Source of the DNA: SZUA-37 sp964472525
GTDB taxonomy: Bacteria; Pseudomonadota; Gammaproteobacteria; UBA6429; Thiohalophilaceae
Reading direction: 5' to 3'
DNA length: 64,000 nucleotides
Assembly: GCA_964472525.1 (NCBI GenBank)
Contig: CAYYLL010000008.1
Coordinates: 1-64,000, forward strand
The notes under the pieces were generated by a model that searched no databases, was not told where the DNA came from, and saw only the letters and a program-made list of their open reading frames with translations. The translations under genes and the position numbers were made by a program. Below, piece after piece: positions 9,251 through 17,685 of the stretch. The first letter of the stretch is position 1. Every line of letters begins with the position of its first letter.

Positions 9251-9592
9251 TTAAATCGAAAAGGATGAACCACAGCCACAGGTCGTGGTTGCATTGGGGT
9301 TATTGACCACAAACATGGAACCTTCCAAGCTTTCTTTGTAATCGACCTCAGCACCGAGTAGATATTGCAAGCTCATGGGATCAATCACCATTTTTACGCC
9401 ACTGTTTTCAACTTGAGTGTCGCCGTCCTGAACATTTTCGTCAAAGTTAAAACCATACTGAAAACCCGAGCAGCCCCCACCGGTAACATAAACACGCAGG
9501 TTCAAATTCTGGTTACCTTCATCGGCAATAAGTTGTTTTACTTTTTTTGCCGCATTGTCGGTAAAAGTAATTGAAGAATTTACGTCAGACAT
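9251..9592 (-). CDS. erpA: iron-sulfur cluster insertion protein ErpA
   Basis: A-type carrier that delivers Fe-S clusters to apo-proteins such as IspG. It is 113 residues long, near the E. coli size. The three ligand cysteines are in GGGCSGF and CGCGSSF at the C-terminus. GGGAG precedes the ATG at normal spacing. It stands at the downstream end of a minus-strand block argC, DUF6776, bactofilin, erpA that is conserved in gammaproteobacteria. A gap of 158 bases to the bactofilin gene allows a separate promoter. Confidence 0.95.
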   Translation of the reverse strand: MSDVNSSITFTDNAAKKVKQLIADEGNQNLNLRVYVTGGGCSGFQYGFNFDENVQDGDTQVENSGVKMVIDPMSLQYLLGAEVDYKESLEGSMFVVNNPNATTTCGCGSSFSI

Positions 9593-9750
9593 GGTGCTAC
9601 TCCCAAGTGAATATCAATAAACACTTATATTATGAGGGTTCGCTTCTCTGGATTCAAGTAATACCGTATTATTTTGCTAGGATATTAATAAGTCTATTCC
9701 TTCCAAAGAAAAGAAATTTACAAACAACTTATTGATATTAAAAGATAATC

Positions 9751-10185
9751 CTATTTATTTGATTTTTTATCATCCGTTGAATTTTCGACGCTTTCTGCAC
9801 TCGGTTTTAAATGTACGACCGAATCCTCACGGTGTACTAAGTTACCATTGACTTCAGCACCCATTGCCATTTCAATCAGGCTGTAATACACATTACCGTG
9901 AACTCGCGCTTCTGACGCCAATTCAATATGCGTTAAAGCATGCACATCGCCAATCACCGTGCCATTCACCACCACATTCGGCACTTTGACTTCGCCTTCG
10001 ATAGTGCCACGTTCACTCAGCGTAATCACAGAGTCGGTGCCTTCTTCCGCCATCACATTACCCTTGATCACACCATCAACATGTAAACCGCCTTTAAAAA
10101 CAACATCACCATGAATTTCTGAATTCTGGCCAATTAATGAATCAATCTGTGCTGTTTGCTTTGGTTTTCTCTTGTTTCCCCACAT
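9751..10185 (-). CDS. bactofilin (polymer-forming cytoskeletal protein)
   Basis: Bactofilins polymerise without nucleotide into membrane-associated filaments that localise cell-envelope enzymes. The 144-residue protein has a short basic N-terminus (MWGNKRK), a regular beta-helix core of repeating short strands separated by glycines (about 20-115) and a charged flexible tail. An in-frame GTG two codons upstream could also start it; the ATG matches the family start. Its 5' end overlaps the DUF6776 gene by 44 bases, suggesting translational coupling. The M23 peptidase a few kilobases away is the kind of enzyme bactofilins often organise, but a link here is only inference. Confidence 0.9.
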   Translation of the reverse strand: MWGNKRKPKQTAQIDSLIGQNSEIHGDVVFKGGLHVDGVIKGNVMAEEGTDSVITLSERGTIEGEVKVPNVVVNGTVIGDVHALTHIELASEARVHGNVYYSLIEMAMGAEVNGNLVHREDSVVHLKPSAESVENSTDDKKSNK

Positions 10186-10900
10186 ACTCACTGCTCTCCG
10201 TTTTGGGCCAATTAAATGTCTTTTCTATCATATCCTGTTTCCGTCCGCGCGGAAAAATACGCAAAATAATACGCGAGGCAACAAAACCATCGGGTATTTC
10301 AATATTGCCTTCGATATTCTGAAAATACTTGAATTTATAACTTAATTCCTTGATGTGCTTCTCGGTTACATCACGGAGTTTTAAAACTTTCGGCTCCTCA
10401 TCGTGCAAACCCTCAAAAGCCAACTGAACTTTGCCTCGTGCAACGCGATCGTTTTTTAATACTTGGGACAAAACCAGTTTATACCGATAACTGCGTGAGT
10501 TGCCATTTTCTTCAAAAGTAAATTTTTGCAAGCGTAACCCACGTGAAGCATCGCGTGGCGACACAATGCCGCGATAAAAGGCCAGCTCCTCTTTTAGTTC
10601 AAGAATTTCGGACTGTAATGCTTTTAGGTTGGTATAAAGTTCGTTATAAGCTTTCTTCTCGATTTGCGCGGCACGTTTTAAAATTGCTTTCTCTTCCCGT
10701 AAGGTTTCTATTTCGGTACTGAGTGCATCACGAATTTCAACAAAACTTTCTTCACTTCTGCGTGCATCGGCACTGTCAAATTTGGCGCTATAACGCCCAT
10801 AATCAAAGGCAGACCATCCGCCAATTAATAATGCAACTGTCCCCAACACCCAAATTAAACGGGTAATCCAAGGACGATGTGCTTTTACAACTAAATTCAT
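10142..10900 (-). CDS. DUF6776-type inner-membrane coiled-coil protein
   Basis: A 252-residue protein anchored by one N-terminal membrane helix (about 14-32), followed by a long coiled coil rich in Glu, Leu and Lys (about 45-110) and a C-terminal beta-rich domain. It matches from memory the uncharacterised DUF6776 family, which regularly lies between argC and a bactofilin gene in gammaproteobacteria. AGGAAAG precedes the ATG. Overlap with bactofilin suggests a shared role in envelope architecture, for example as a membrane anchor or adaptor. No enzymatic motif is seen. Confidence 0.8.
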   Translation of the reverse strand: MNLVVKAHRPWITRLIWVLGTVALLIGGWSAFDYGRYSAKFDSADARRSEESFVEIRDALSTEIETLREEKAILKRAAQIEKKAYNELYTNLKALQSEILELKEELAFYRGIVSPRDASRGLRLQKFTFEENGNSRSYRYKLVLSQVLKNDRVARGKVQLAFEGLHDEEPKVLKLRDVTEKHIKELSYKFKYFQNIEGNIEIPDGFVASRIILRIFPRGRKQDMIEKTFNWPKTESSEYVGKQEKTKANSTD

Positions 10901-10934
10901 ATCTTTCCTACCACTAACAAAGGCACAAAACAGC

Positions 10935-11978
10935 TTAAGGCATTAATGCAACGGTATTTAACCCCGTTGTTTCATCTAAGCCACACATTAAATTCATGTT
11001 ATGGATCGCCTGCCCCGCAGCACCTTTTACTAAATTATCAATCACCGATAAAACCACCACCGTATTAGCACCTTGAGGTTGATGCACCGCCATTCGACAA
11101 GTGTTCACTCCTTTAACTGAACGTGTCTCAGGGTGCGCTCCCACAGGCAGCACGTCAACAAAGGGTTCATTTTTATAGCGTTCAATAAACAAGGATTGTA
11201 AATCACTGTTGGATGTCAACTCTGCATAACAAGTCGCATGAATGCCACGAATCATCGGGGTTAAATGCGGCACAAAGGTTAAGCCAACCTCAGCACCGTG
11301 CGCATTTTGTAAACCCTGCTTAATTTCAGGCAAGTGGCGATGCCCTGCCACGGCATAAGCTTTCATGCTTTCGCTACTTTCCGCCTGCAATGCCGCAACG
11401 CTAGCACCACGACCGGCGCCACTCACTCCCGATTTCGCATCGGCAATTAAACGTGACACATCTACAACACCGGCTTCTATTAAGGGTAAAAAAGCCAGTT
11501 GCACCGCCGTTGGATAACAACCAGGGTTCGCCACTAACTGAGCGGTTTTAATCTGCTCCCGATTAACTTCAGGTAAACCATACACCGCTTGTTCAAGTAA
11601 CTGCGGACAAGCATGTTTGCCTGTTTTAGAGGCATCTTTGTACCAATCCGTCCAAATCGCTTCGTCTTTTAAACGAAAATCGGCAGCTAAATCAATCAGC
11701 TTCACACCCGCATCCAACAACTCAACAGCATGTTGCATCGCAATACCATTGGGGGTGGCAAAAAAGACCAAATCACATTCTTTTAAAGGCGCATCAGCGG
11801 GATCGGAAAAAGCAATATCAATATGGCCACGTAAATTCGGGAACAAATCCGAGACTGGCAAACCTTTTTCTGAACGCGAAGTAATGCACAGCAACTCCGC
11901 TTGCGGATGCTGCGCAATTAAACGCAATAATTCAACGCCGGTATATCCTGTTCCTCCGACTACACCAATTTTTAACAT
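10935..11978 (-). CDS. argC: N-acetyl-gamma-glutamyl-phosphate reductase
   Basis: Third step of arginine biosynthesis: NADPH-dependent reduction of N-acetylglutamyl phosphate to the semialdehyde. The 347-residue protein has the N-terminal dinucleotide fold (GVVGGTGYTGVELLRL), the catalytic Cys in NPGCYPTA, the GVSGAGR loop and the late His in AGHRHLPEI. AGGTG precedes the ATG. It heads the four-gene minus-strand block ending with erpA. A large structured gap lies upstream. Confidence 0.96.
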   Translation of the reverse strand: MLKIGVVGGTGYTGVELLRLIAQHPQAELLCITSRSEKGLPVSDLFPNLRGHIDIAFSDPADAPLKECDLVFFATPNGIAMQHAVELLDAGVKLIDLAADFRLKDEAIWTDWYKDASKTGKHACPQLLEQAVYGLPEVNREQIKTAQLVANPGCYPTAVQLAFLPLIEAGVVDVSRLIADAKSGVSGAGRGASVAALQAESSESMKAYAVAGHRHLPEIKQGLQNAHGAEVGLTFVPHLTPMIRGIHATCYAELTSNSDLQSLFIERYKNEPFVDVLPVGAHPETRSVKGVNTCRMAVHQPQGANTVVVLSVIDNLVKGAAGQAIHNMNLMCGLDETTGLNTVALMP

Positions 11979-12235
11979 TAAAACACCTGTGAAATTGTAA
12001 ATCGTTATCGAATTATAATATCTTTATTTTAAACAACAAGATACGGCTAAATATGCATTCTAGTGAAATATATAATGGGGCATCCTAAGCAAGCGAAGGG
12101 CCAAGACTTATCAGTTCAAGATTTGTTTCGTGAAATATTAGGGACAAAGCTTATTTCGATAGCCATTTGAAGTGCAGTGTTATGCGTAATTTTGTGGGAT
12201 CCGACAGATTCAGCTCTTGCCCCTATGCCTTCAGG

Positions 12236-12261
12236 CAAATAAAAAGCGACCGAAGCCGCTT
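12236..12261 (-). terminator. intrinsic terminator with TTCG tetraloop
   Basis: On the minus strand AAGCGGC-TTCG-GTCGCTT forms a 7-bp stem (one G-U pair) closed by a stable TTCG loop and runs into TTTATTT. On the plus strand the stem has an A-C mismatch and no T tract, so it acts only on minus-strand transcripts. No known gene lies upstream on that strand before 12549. Confidence 0.75.
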
Positions 12262-12350
12262 AAATTTAGTGAGTACCTTTATATATTTATAATTATTCCT
12301 AAAATACTAAACGTTTATATTATTTTAATGTCTTATGTTTAGTATAGAAG

Positions 12351-12425
12351 GGCTCCCCACTCTCACCCTTACTTTTTTTGCTACTTGTTTGAATCAATGC
12401 GGCTACCTTACCGAGAGTGGAGACC
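12351..12425. repeat. imperfect inverted repeat (hairpin)
   Basis: CTCCCCACTCTC at 12353-12364 pairs with GAGAGTGGAG at 12413-12422 with a two-base bulge, extended by GG/CC, around a 48-base interior. It lies upstream of the minus-strand terminator on the same putative transcript. Confidence 0.5.
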
Positions 12426-12549
12426 GAGGTCAAGTAAAAATACCTTTATTAACATATGCTTATAAAGTTAAAAGCTAACTCCGCTGATATTTTGACGAAT
12501 TAACAGGGAGTATCTAAAAAGCATGAAATCATGGTAAGATGCCGCGGTA

Positions 12550-13872
12550 ATGCGTCAACACCTTATAAATACCCGCCGCCGTCTACTTTCGATTAAAAAA
12601 ATGAAGCTACGCCTCACCTTTCTTGGCAGTGCCATGATTGTGGGAGCCATAGCCGCTGTGTTTGCGATTGCTGCACAGCAGGCTGATCATTATTATTTAG
12701 TGCTATTTAAATCAACCCCATGGATAGCATTATCCATTCCACCGCTGAGTCTGGCACTTATCGCCTGGCTTACTAAAAATGTATTTTTTGGCACCGAAGG
12801 TAGCGGTATACCACAAACCATTGCGGCAATTGAATTCCCGACTCACGAACTCCGACAAAAAGTGTTATCGCTTCGAATTGCTTTTGGTAAATTCTTATTA
12901 ACCATTATGGGGTTATTTAGTGGTGCTTCCATTGGTCGAGAAGGCCCCACCGTGCATATTGGCGCATCCATTATATATTCTCTGCATACCCACCGGGGCT
13001 TTAGACGCCAACATATGGCTAAGGCTTTAATTATTGCAGGGGGTGCGGCAGGAATTACCGCTGCTTTTAATACACCCTTGGCGGGTATTTTATTTGCCAT
13101 TGAAGAAATGTCACGCAACTTTGAGCGTCGTCTCGGTAATATCTTATTACTGGCCGTTATTTTAGCCGGACTCACCGCGATTGCTATCTTAGGTGAATAC
13201 ACTTATTTCGGGCACAGTAATGCAGAAATTCCTTTAAACCAATATACCTGGATAGCCATTGTTATTTGCGGTGTGGGAGGCGGTATATTAGGTGGCATAT
13301 TTAGTATGGCACTTATTCACGGCTCTCGACGACTTTTCAAGTTCGCCGCATCTCACCCTGTGTACCTTGCCTTCATTTGCGGCCTGCTGATTAGCTTATT
13401 TGGTTATGGTTCCAATGGCCTCACCTTTGGTACCGGCTACCACGAAGCAAGGAACCTGGTTAATGGCGGCGCCGCTACTATCGCTTTTCCTTTTCTTAAA
13501 CTCTTAGCCACTATTGCTACCTATTTAAGCGGTATACCCGGAGGGATTTTTGCCCCGTCCTTATCGGTGGGCGCCGGCTTTGGAGCAAACTTCGCCGAAT
13601 ACTATCCTTATTTACCCGCGACTTCTCTTGTGATATTAGGCATGGTGGCTTATTTTACCGGCGTTGTGCAAACCCCCATCACTGCGTTTGCTATTGTGGT
13701 AGAAATGACAACCAATTCATCACTTATTCTGCCGTTAATGGCAACGGCCTTAATTGCAAAGTGGTTTTCGAAACTGGTTTGTCCTACGTCGATTTATCAG
13801 GCTTTATCCGAGGTATACTTAGCTCAAATTCATATCTCCAAAACGCCAAAGAAATCTAAAACATCATCGTAA
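12550..13872 (+). CDS. ClC-family chloride channel/transporter
   Basis: Integral inner-membrane anion channel or Cl-/H+ exchanger, 440 residues with about ten hydrophobic segments. Selectivity motifs are all visible: GSGIPQ, GREGPTVHIG (with the gating Glu) and GIFAPSLSVG. No CBS domains follow. The annotated start lacks a clear ribosome site, and Met18 (12601) is a reasonable alternative. The stop lies four bases before the thioredoxin-like gene, so these two and hemJ form an operon. No fluoride riboswitch signature was found upstream, so a fluoride-specific role is not supported. Confidence 0.92.
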   Translation: MRQHLINTRRRLLSIKKMKLRLTFLGSAMIVGAIAAVFAIAAQQADHYYLVLFKSTPWIALSIPPLSLALIAWLTKNVFFGTEGSGIPQTIAAIEFPTHELRQKVLSLRIAFGKFLLTIMGLFSGASIGREGPTVHIGASIIYSLHTHRGFRRQHMAKALIIAGGAAGITAAFNTPLAGILFAIEEMSRNFERRLGNILLLAVILAGLTAIAILGEYTYFGHSNAEIPLNQYTWIAIVICGVGGGILGGIFSMALIHGSRRLFKFAASHPVYLAFICGLLISLFGYGSNGLTFGTGYHEARNLVNGGAATIAFPFLKLLATIATYLSGIPGGIFAPSLSVGAGFGANFAEYYPYLPATSLVILGMVAYFTGVVQTPITAFAIVVEMTTNSSLILPLMATALIAKWFSKLVCPTSIYQALSEVYLAQIHISKTPKKSKTSS

Positions 13873-13876
13873 AAAA

Positions 13877-14452
13877 ATGTTTAGTTTAAAAATGAAAGAT
13901 AAAATACTGGCTGGCTTTGCGCTTGTTTTTATTGGCTTGTTAATTTATTTATGGTTTTCGCCTTCAGGGTTAAGCATTGCCCCAGAACTCGAATTAACAA
14001 CAATCAAAGGCGAAAAAATTCAGCTCTCTTCACTACGCGGCCAACCATTACTAATTTCTTTTTGGGCAACATCCTGCCCCGGCTGCATCAAAGAAATTCC
14101 ACATTTAATAAAACTACATAATAAATATGCAACGCAAGGTTTGAAAATAATTGCTATCTCAATGCCTTACGACCGACCCGATTATGTAATGAGAATGGCA
14201 AAGCAAAAAGCGTTACCTTATACGGTTGCCATGGATATAACCAAACAAGCGGTTAAAGCCTTTGGTGGGATTAATTTAACCCCAACAACTTTTATTATTG
14301 CAGCCAACGGCACTATCGTTCGTAAAAAAATTGGTGAACTTGATATACCGGCTGTTGAAAAACAAATACAACAATTGCTTGCACTCAATACAAATAAAAC
14401 ACGGGTAACACAAAGCTTGCAACCCACCAATACAGTTAAGAAAACAAATTAA
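13877..14452 (+). CDS. TlpA-like membrane-anchored thiol:disulfide oxidoreductase
   Basis: A 191-residue thioredoxin-fold protein held in the inner membrane by one N-terminal helix (about 9-27), facing the periplasm. The redox site is CPGC (in WATSCPGCIKE) and the cis-proline loop is TPTTF. These proteins usually reduce disulfides during cytochrome c or metal-centre maturation. Its tight placement between the ClC gene (4-base gap) and hemJ (14-base gap) suggests cotranscription with a heme-pathway gene. The C-terminal 30 residues are polar and low in complexity. Met6 is an alternative start. Confidence 0.88.
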   Translation: MFSLKMKDKILAGFALVFIGLLIYLWFSPSGLSIAPELELTTIKGEKIQLSSLRGQPLLISFWATSCPGCIKEIPHLIKLHNKYATQGLKIIAISMPYDRPDYVMRMAKQKALPYTVAMDITKQAVKAFGGINLTPTTFIIAANGTIVRKKIGELDIPAVEKQIQQLLALNTNKTRVTQSLQPTNTVKKTN

Positions 14453-14466
14453 AGGAGCCCATCGCA

Positions 14467-14889
14467 ATGTTATGGATTAAAGCCCTCCATATTAGTTTTA
14501 TGGTCACCTGGTTTGCCGGACTCTTTTATTTGCCTCGTTTGTTTGTTTATCACGCTATGAGCGAAGACCATACCAGTATTGAACGTTTTAAAATAATGGA
14601 ACGTAAACTTTATTTTGGCATTATGACCCCAGGGCTTATTTTTACCATTATTTTTGGTGGTTGGCTTTTGTATGATTACGCATGGCAAAGCTATGCCAAT
14701 ACAGCCTGGATGCAAATAAAATTAGCCAGTGTGCTTTTTTTAATTGGCTACCATATTCATTGTGGGAAATTATTGAAAGATTTTAAACATGACCGCAATA
14801 CGCATAGTCATGTATTTTATCGTTGGTATAACGAAGTACCGGTGGCCTTTTTATTTTTAATTATTATCATGGTCGTTGTGAAACCCTGA
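14467..14889 (+). CDS. hemJ: protoporphyrinogen IX oxidase, HemJ type
   Basis: Converts protoporphyrinogen IX to protoporphyrin IX in the inner membrane. The 140-residue protein begins with the family hallmark LWIKALHISFMVTWFAGLFY, including the essential His8, followed by LPRLFVYHA, and has four hydrophobic segments. AAAGGAG precedes the ATG. It is the last gene of the ClC-TlpA-hemJ operon, and hemL lies 3 kb away, so two tetrapyrrole steps map to this region. Confidence 0.9.
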   Translation: MLWIKALHISFMVTWFAGLFYLPRLFVYHAMSEDHTSIERFKIMERKLYFGIMTPGLIFTIIFGGWLLYDYAWQSYANTAWMQIKLASVLFLIGYHIHCGKLLKDFKHDRNTHSHVFYRWYNEVPVAFLFLIIIMVVVKP

Positions 14890-14919
14890 TTTTAGAATAA
14901 TGTTTTCAAACGGCCCTTT

Positions 14920-15789
14920 CTAAAAATAAACACTCTGCATTTCGTTGATCTTTTCCTGAGCAACTTCGGTTGCTTGCTGCACATCGACAGGTTTTAAACC
15001 TGACACCTGCCAGCACGATTCATCTATTGATTGTAAGTCTGATTCATCAATGTCATCGCTGTATGGCAATGCCGCAACGGCATTGGCAATATGAATTAAT
15101 GTGGCCTCAAGCTTGTAATTTTTTGCTTTTTCAGGCTCATGATGATATTCAATACACTCAATTAAATACGCAGGTAAATGCCATTCACGGGCTAAGGCGG
15201 CACCGACTTGTGCGTGATCAAAACCAATCACTTCACGTTCTTCCATATATAAAGGTAAAGACTCACCTTGCACCGTGCGTAATAGCGCATCATGGATTAA
15301 TTCGGGGATTTTATTAAACATAACTAAATGGCCAATATCATGTAAAAGCCCGGCAACAAACATTGAATCCCGTAATGGTGGGTTGTGTTTGTTTGATAAT
15401 TCCTGAGCTAACAAACCGCAATATAAACTGTGGTGCCAAAAATCATCCACGGAAATCACATGAATAGGGATACCGGCAAAAGCACTGGTCGCGGCGGTTG
15501 ATAACACCACGTCCGTTAGTTGCTTGGTTCCCAACACCGTTACCGCTCTGGCAATCGTACTCACTTCGGAAGAAAGTCCATAAAAAGGACTGTTCGCAAT
15601 AGCTAGAACGCGAATGGTTAAAGCCGGATCCTGACTAATGAGTTTTCCAATTTCATCGACTGATACATTAGGGTCATCCACCATCGAGCTAATTTTAATT
15701 GCAACTTCAGGAAGCGAGACTAGTCCTTGAATATCATCGACCAATGACTTTAGTTCAATGTTTTTCGTTGCCGTCGTTGTACTAGACAT
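14920..15789 (-). CDS. HDOD domain signalling protein
   Basis: A 289-residue cytoplasmic protein with one HDOD domain (about 18-215). The HD-like motif LLHDIGH is retained, as are ISQDPALTIRVL and FDHAQVGAALA. HDOD proteins are regulatory relatives of HD phosphohydrolases, often tied to c-di-GMP signalling, motility or stress; most lack proven enzymatic activity. It is monocistronic and convergent with hemJ. Its target cannot be deduced here. Confidence 0.9.
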   Translation of the reverse strand: MSSTTTATKNIELKSLVDDIQGLVSLPEVAIKISSMVDDPNVSVDEIGKLISQDPALTIRVLAIANSPFYGLSSEVSTIARAVTVLGTKQLTDVVLSTAATSAFAGIPIHVISVDDFWHHSLYCGLLAQELSNKHNPPLRDSMFVAGLLHDIGHLVMFNKIPELIHDALLRTVQGESLPLYMEEREVIGFDHAQVGAALAREWHLPAYLIECIEYHHEPEKAKNYKLEATLIHIANAVAALPYSDDIDESDLQSIDESCWQVSGLKPVDVQQATEVAQEKINEMQSVYF

Positions 15790-15944
15790 TTCCAGTATTT
15801 ATCCATTTTAATTATTAAGCTTAATAATTACATAAGCTTACAAGTTAACAAGTACTCACTTTATGTGAAAGCTCGTCGCTCCATTAAAATATCGGCCAAT
15901 TCAGGAAAAACCTTAAGGATTAAAGTGGCGAAATGGGAATACTG

Positions 15945-16118
15945 CTAGGTAATCTCGACCATGTCAAAATCGGACTTACCCACACCGCAATCCGGGCATT
16001 GCCAATCATCTGGGATATCGTCCCATTTAGTGCCCGGCGCAATCCCTTCTTCCGGCAAACCTAATTCTTCGTCATAAATAAAACCACAAATATCGCATTC
16101 ATATTTTTTGAAACTCAT
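15945..16118 (-). CDS. rubA: rubredoxin
   Basis: A 57-residue one-iron electron carrier. The iron ligands are in CDICGF and CPDCGVGKS, with the usual YDEELG and aromatic residues between them. The frame continues upstream, but ATG at 16118 gives the standard start MSFKKYECD. It is divergent from thiD, the common gammaproteobacterial order rubA / thiD-thiE-hemL. A rubredoxin reductase is not in view. Confidence 0.95.
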   Translation of the reverse strand: MSFKKYECDICGFIYDEELGLPEEGIAPGTKWDDIPDDWQCPDCGVGKSDFDMVEIT

Positions 16119-16219
16119 AAAGCACTCTCTAGGTATTAATCCGGGCAATAAACTTGAATTTAAATAATAAGCCCGAGCATAAATAAAAACAACAGGCTAA
16201 GCAATGATATAATTCTGCC

Positions 16220-17059
16220 ATGTTCAATAAGAGTAATAAAGCAATAACCGTTCTGGTCTTCGCCGGCCTTGACCCAACCGGTGGTGCAGGTATTCAAGCC
16301 GATATTGAAACGCTATCGAGTTTGCAAATACATGCTCTACCCATAGTGACTTGCTTGACGGTACAGGATACTCATAATGTCAGGCAAATCCAAACTATCG
16401 CCCCCCCTATTATTCAGCAACAAATTAATGTTCTACTAAATGATATTCAGCCCAGTGCAATTAAACTGGGATTACTATCCAGTATTGAAATAATTAATAT
16501 CGTCTCGGACACTATTAAAAATACCTTAAAAATTCACCCCGATCTTCCTGTTATTTTTGATCCGATTTTACGTGCGGGTGGAGGAGCCGAACTCACCTCA
16601 GACAACACTAATATAGAGCAACTGATAACCGCCATGCGTGAAAAAATTATTCCGTATAGCGCGCTTATCACTCCCAATAGTTTAGAGGCACGACTATTAA
16701 CAGGCCAACAAACTTTAGCCGACTGCGCGGATGCCTTGCTTGAACTTGGTTGTAAGCATGTACTCATTACCGGCGAACATGAAAATAATTCGGATAAAAT
16801 TACCAATACGTTATATTCAAAAAGAACATCAGGAAAAAATAAACAACATGCCTGTCATTGGAAACGCTTACCACATCACTATCATGGTTCGGGATGCACG
16901 CTGGCTTCGGCACTAGCCGCTCACCTAGCCAAAGGTATTTCTATACAAGAGGCCGCTGAGAAAGCACAGACCTATACTGACTTCACGCTTCGTCATGCCA
17001 TTAAATTAGGACAGGGGCAATATCATCCTAATCGAACTCAAAACCAGAATAATGAATAA
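16220..17059 (+). CDS. thiD: hydroxymethylpyrimidine/phosphomethylpyrimidine kinase
   Basis: Phosphorylates HMP and HMP-phosphate in thiamine synthesis. The 279-residue ribokinase-fold protein has the N-terminal FAGLDPTGGAGIQAD, the FDPILRAGGG block and the GSGCTLASALAA anion-hole/catalytic segment. Its end overlaps thiE by eight bases, implying translational coupling. No TPP riboswitch is recognisable in the short leader. It is followed by thiE and hemL on one strand. Confidence 0.93.
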   Translation: MFNKSNKAITVLVFAGLDPTGGAGIQADIETLSSLQIHALPIVTCLTVQDTHNVRQIQTIAPPIIQQQINVLLNDIQPSAIKLGLLSSIEIINIVSDTIKNTLKIHPDLPVIFDPILRAGGGAELTSDNTNIEQLITAMREKIIPYSALITPNSLEARLLTGQQTLADCADALLELGCKHVLITGEHENNSDKITNTLYSKRTSGKNKQHACHWKRLPHHYHGSGCTLASALAAHLAKGISIQEAAEKAQTYTDFTLRHAIKLGQGQYHPNRTQNQNNE

Positions 17060-17672
17060 AAGTAAACTACAAGGCTTATACGTGATAACCGATCCCGCCT
17101 TATGCGGTACGAATATTATCAACAAAGTTGAACAAGCTATTTCCGGTGGTGCGCAAATAGTTCAGTACCGAAACAAAGCAGCCGGACAGCAACAGCAACT
17201 TGATGAGGCAAAGGCATTACAAACACTGTGCCAAAAATACCATCGAATTTTTATTATTAATGATGATATTGCATTAGCCAAGGCGGTTAATGCCGATGGC
17301 ATACACCTTGGGCGAACCGACAAAGCTATCCATACTGCCAGAGAACAACTGGGTAACGAAAAAATAATAGGTGTCACCTGTCATAGTGACTTGAACGCGG
17401 CAAAAGAAGCCCAAAGTCAGGGAGCCGATTATATTGCCTTTGGTCGTTTTTACCCTTCGCATACCAAACCTTCTGCACCACCGGCTAAAATTGATATTTT
17501 GCAACAGGCTCAATCCCAATTACAGCGGCCGATAGTTGCAATTGGTGGAATAACCATTGAAAATGCCGCAACATTAATCACAGCAGGCGCAGATATGCTT
17601 GCCGTTATCCATGCCATTTTTGGACAAGAAAATATAAAACAATCAGCACAAAATTTATCACAACTATTTTAA
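17052..17672 (+). CDS. thiE: thiamine-phosphate synthase
   Basis: Joins HMP-diphosphate and thiazole phosphate to thiamine phosphate. The 206-residue TIM-barrel enzyme shows GLYVITD, VQYRNKAA, FIINDDIALA, GIHLGRTD, YIAFGRFYPSHTK and PIVAIGGI in order, covering diphosphate, magnesium and thiazole-phosphate sites. It starts inside the end of thiD and is followed 13 bases later by hemL. Confidence 0.95.
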   Translation: MNKSKLQGLYVITDPALCGTNIINKVEQAISGGAQIVQYRNKAAGQQQQLDEAKALQTLCQKYHRIFIINDDIALAKAVNADGIHLGRTDKAIHTAREQLGNEKIIGVTCHSDLNAAKEAQSQGADYIAFGRFYPSHTKPSAPPAKIDILQQAQSQLQRPIVAIGGITIENAATLITAGADMLAVIHAIFGQENIKQSAQNLSQLF

Positions 17673-17685
17673 CAGGACTGTCACT

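Larger units (their letters stand above)
11979..12549. other. 571-bp intergenic region with RNA-like structure
   Basis: Between divergent argC and the ClC gene no credible protein frame is seen. It holds a strong minus-strand intrinsic terminator (12236-12261) and a long imperfect hairpin (12351-12425). A terminator pointing away from argC's coding start, with no gene feeding it, suggests a short minus-strand RNA between roughly 12262 and 12549, or an attenuated leader of argC. Confidence 0.6.

Noticed and set aside
12430..12549. Fluoride riboswitch before the ClC gene
   Set aside because: The conserved fluoride-motif pattern was not found; the ClC selectivity motifs also fit ordinary chloride transporters.
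14890..14919. Terminator between hemJ and the HDOD gene
   Set aside because: TTTTAGAA/TTCTAAAA can pair but the stem is A/T only with a long loop and no clear T run beyond it.
16119..16219. TPP riboswitch upstream of thiD
   Set aside because: No CUGAGA or related thi-box core was found in the roughly 100-base leader.
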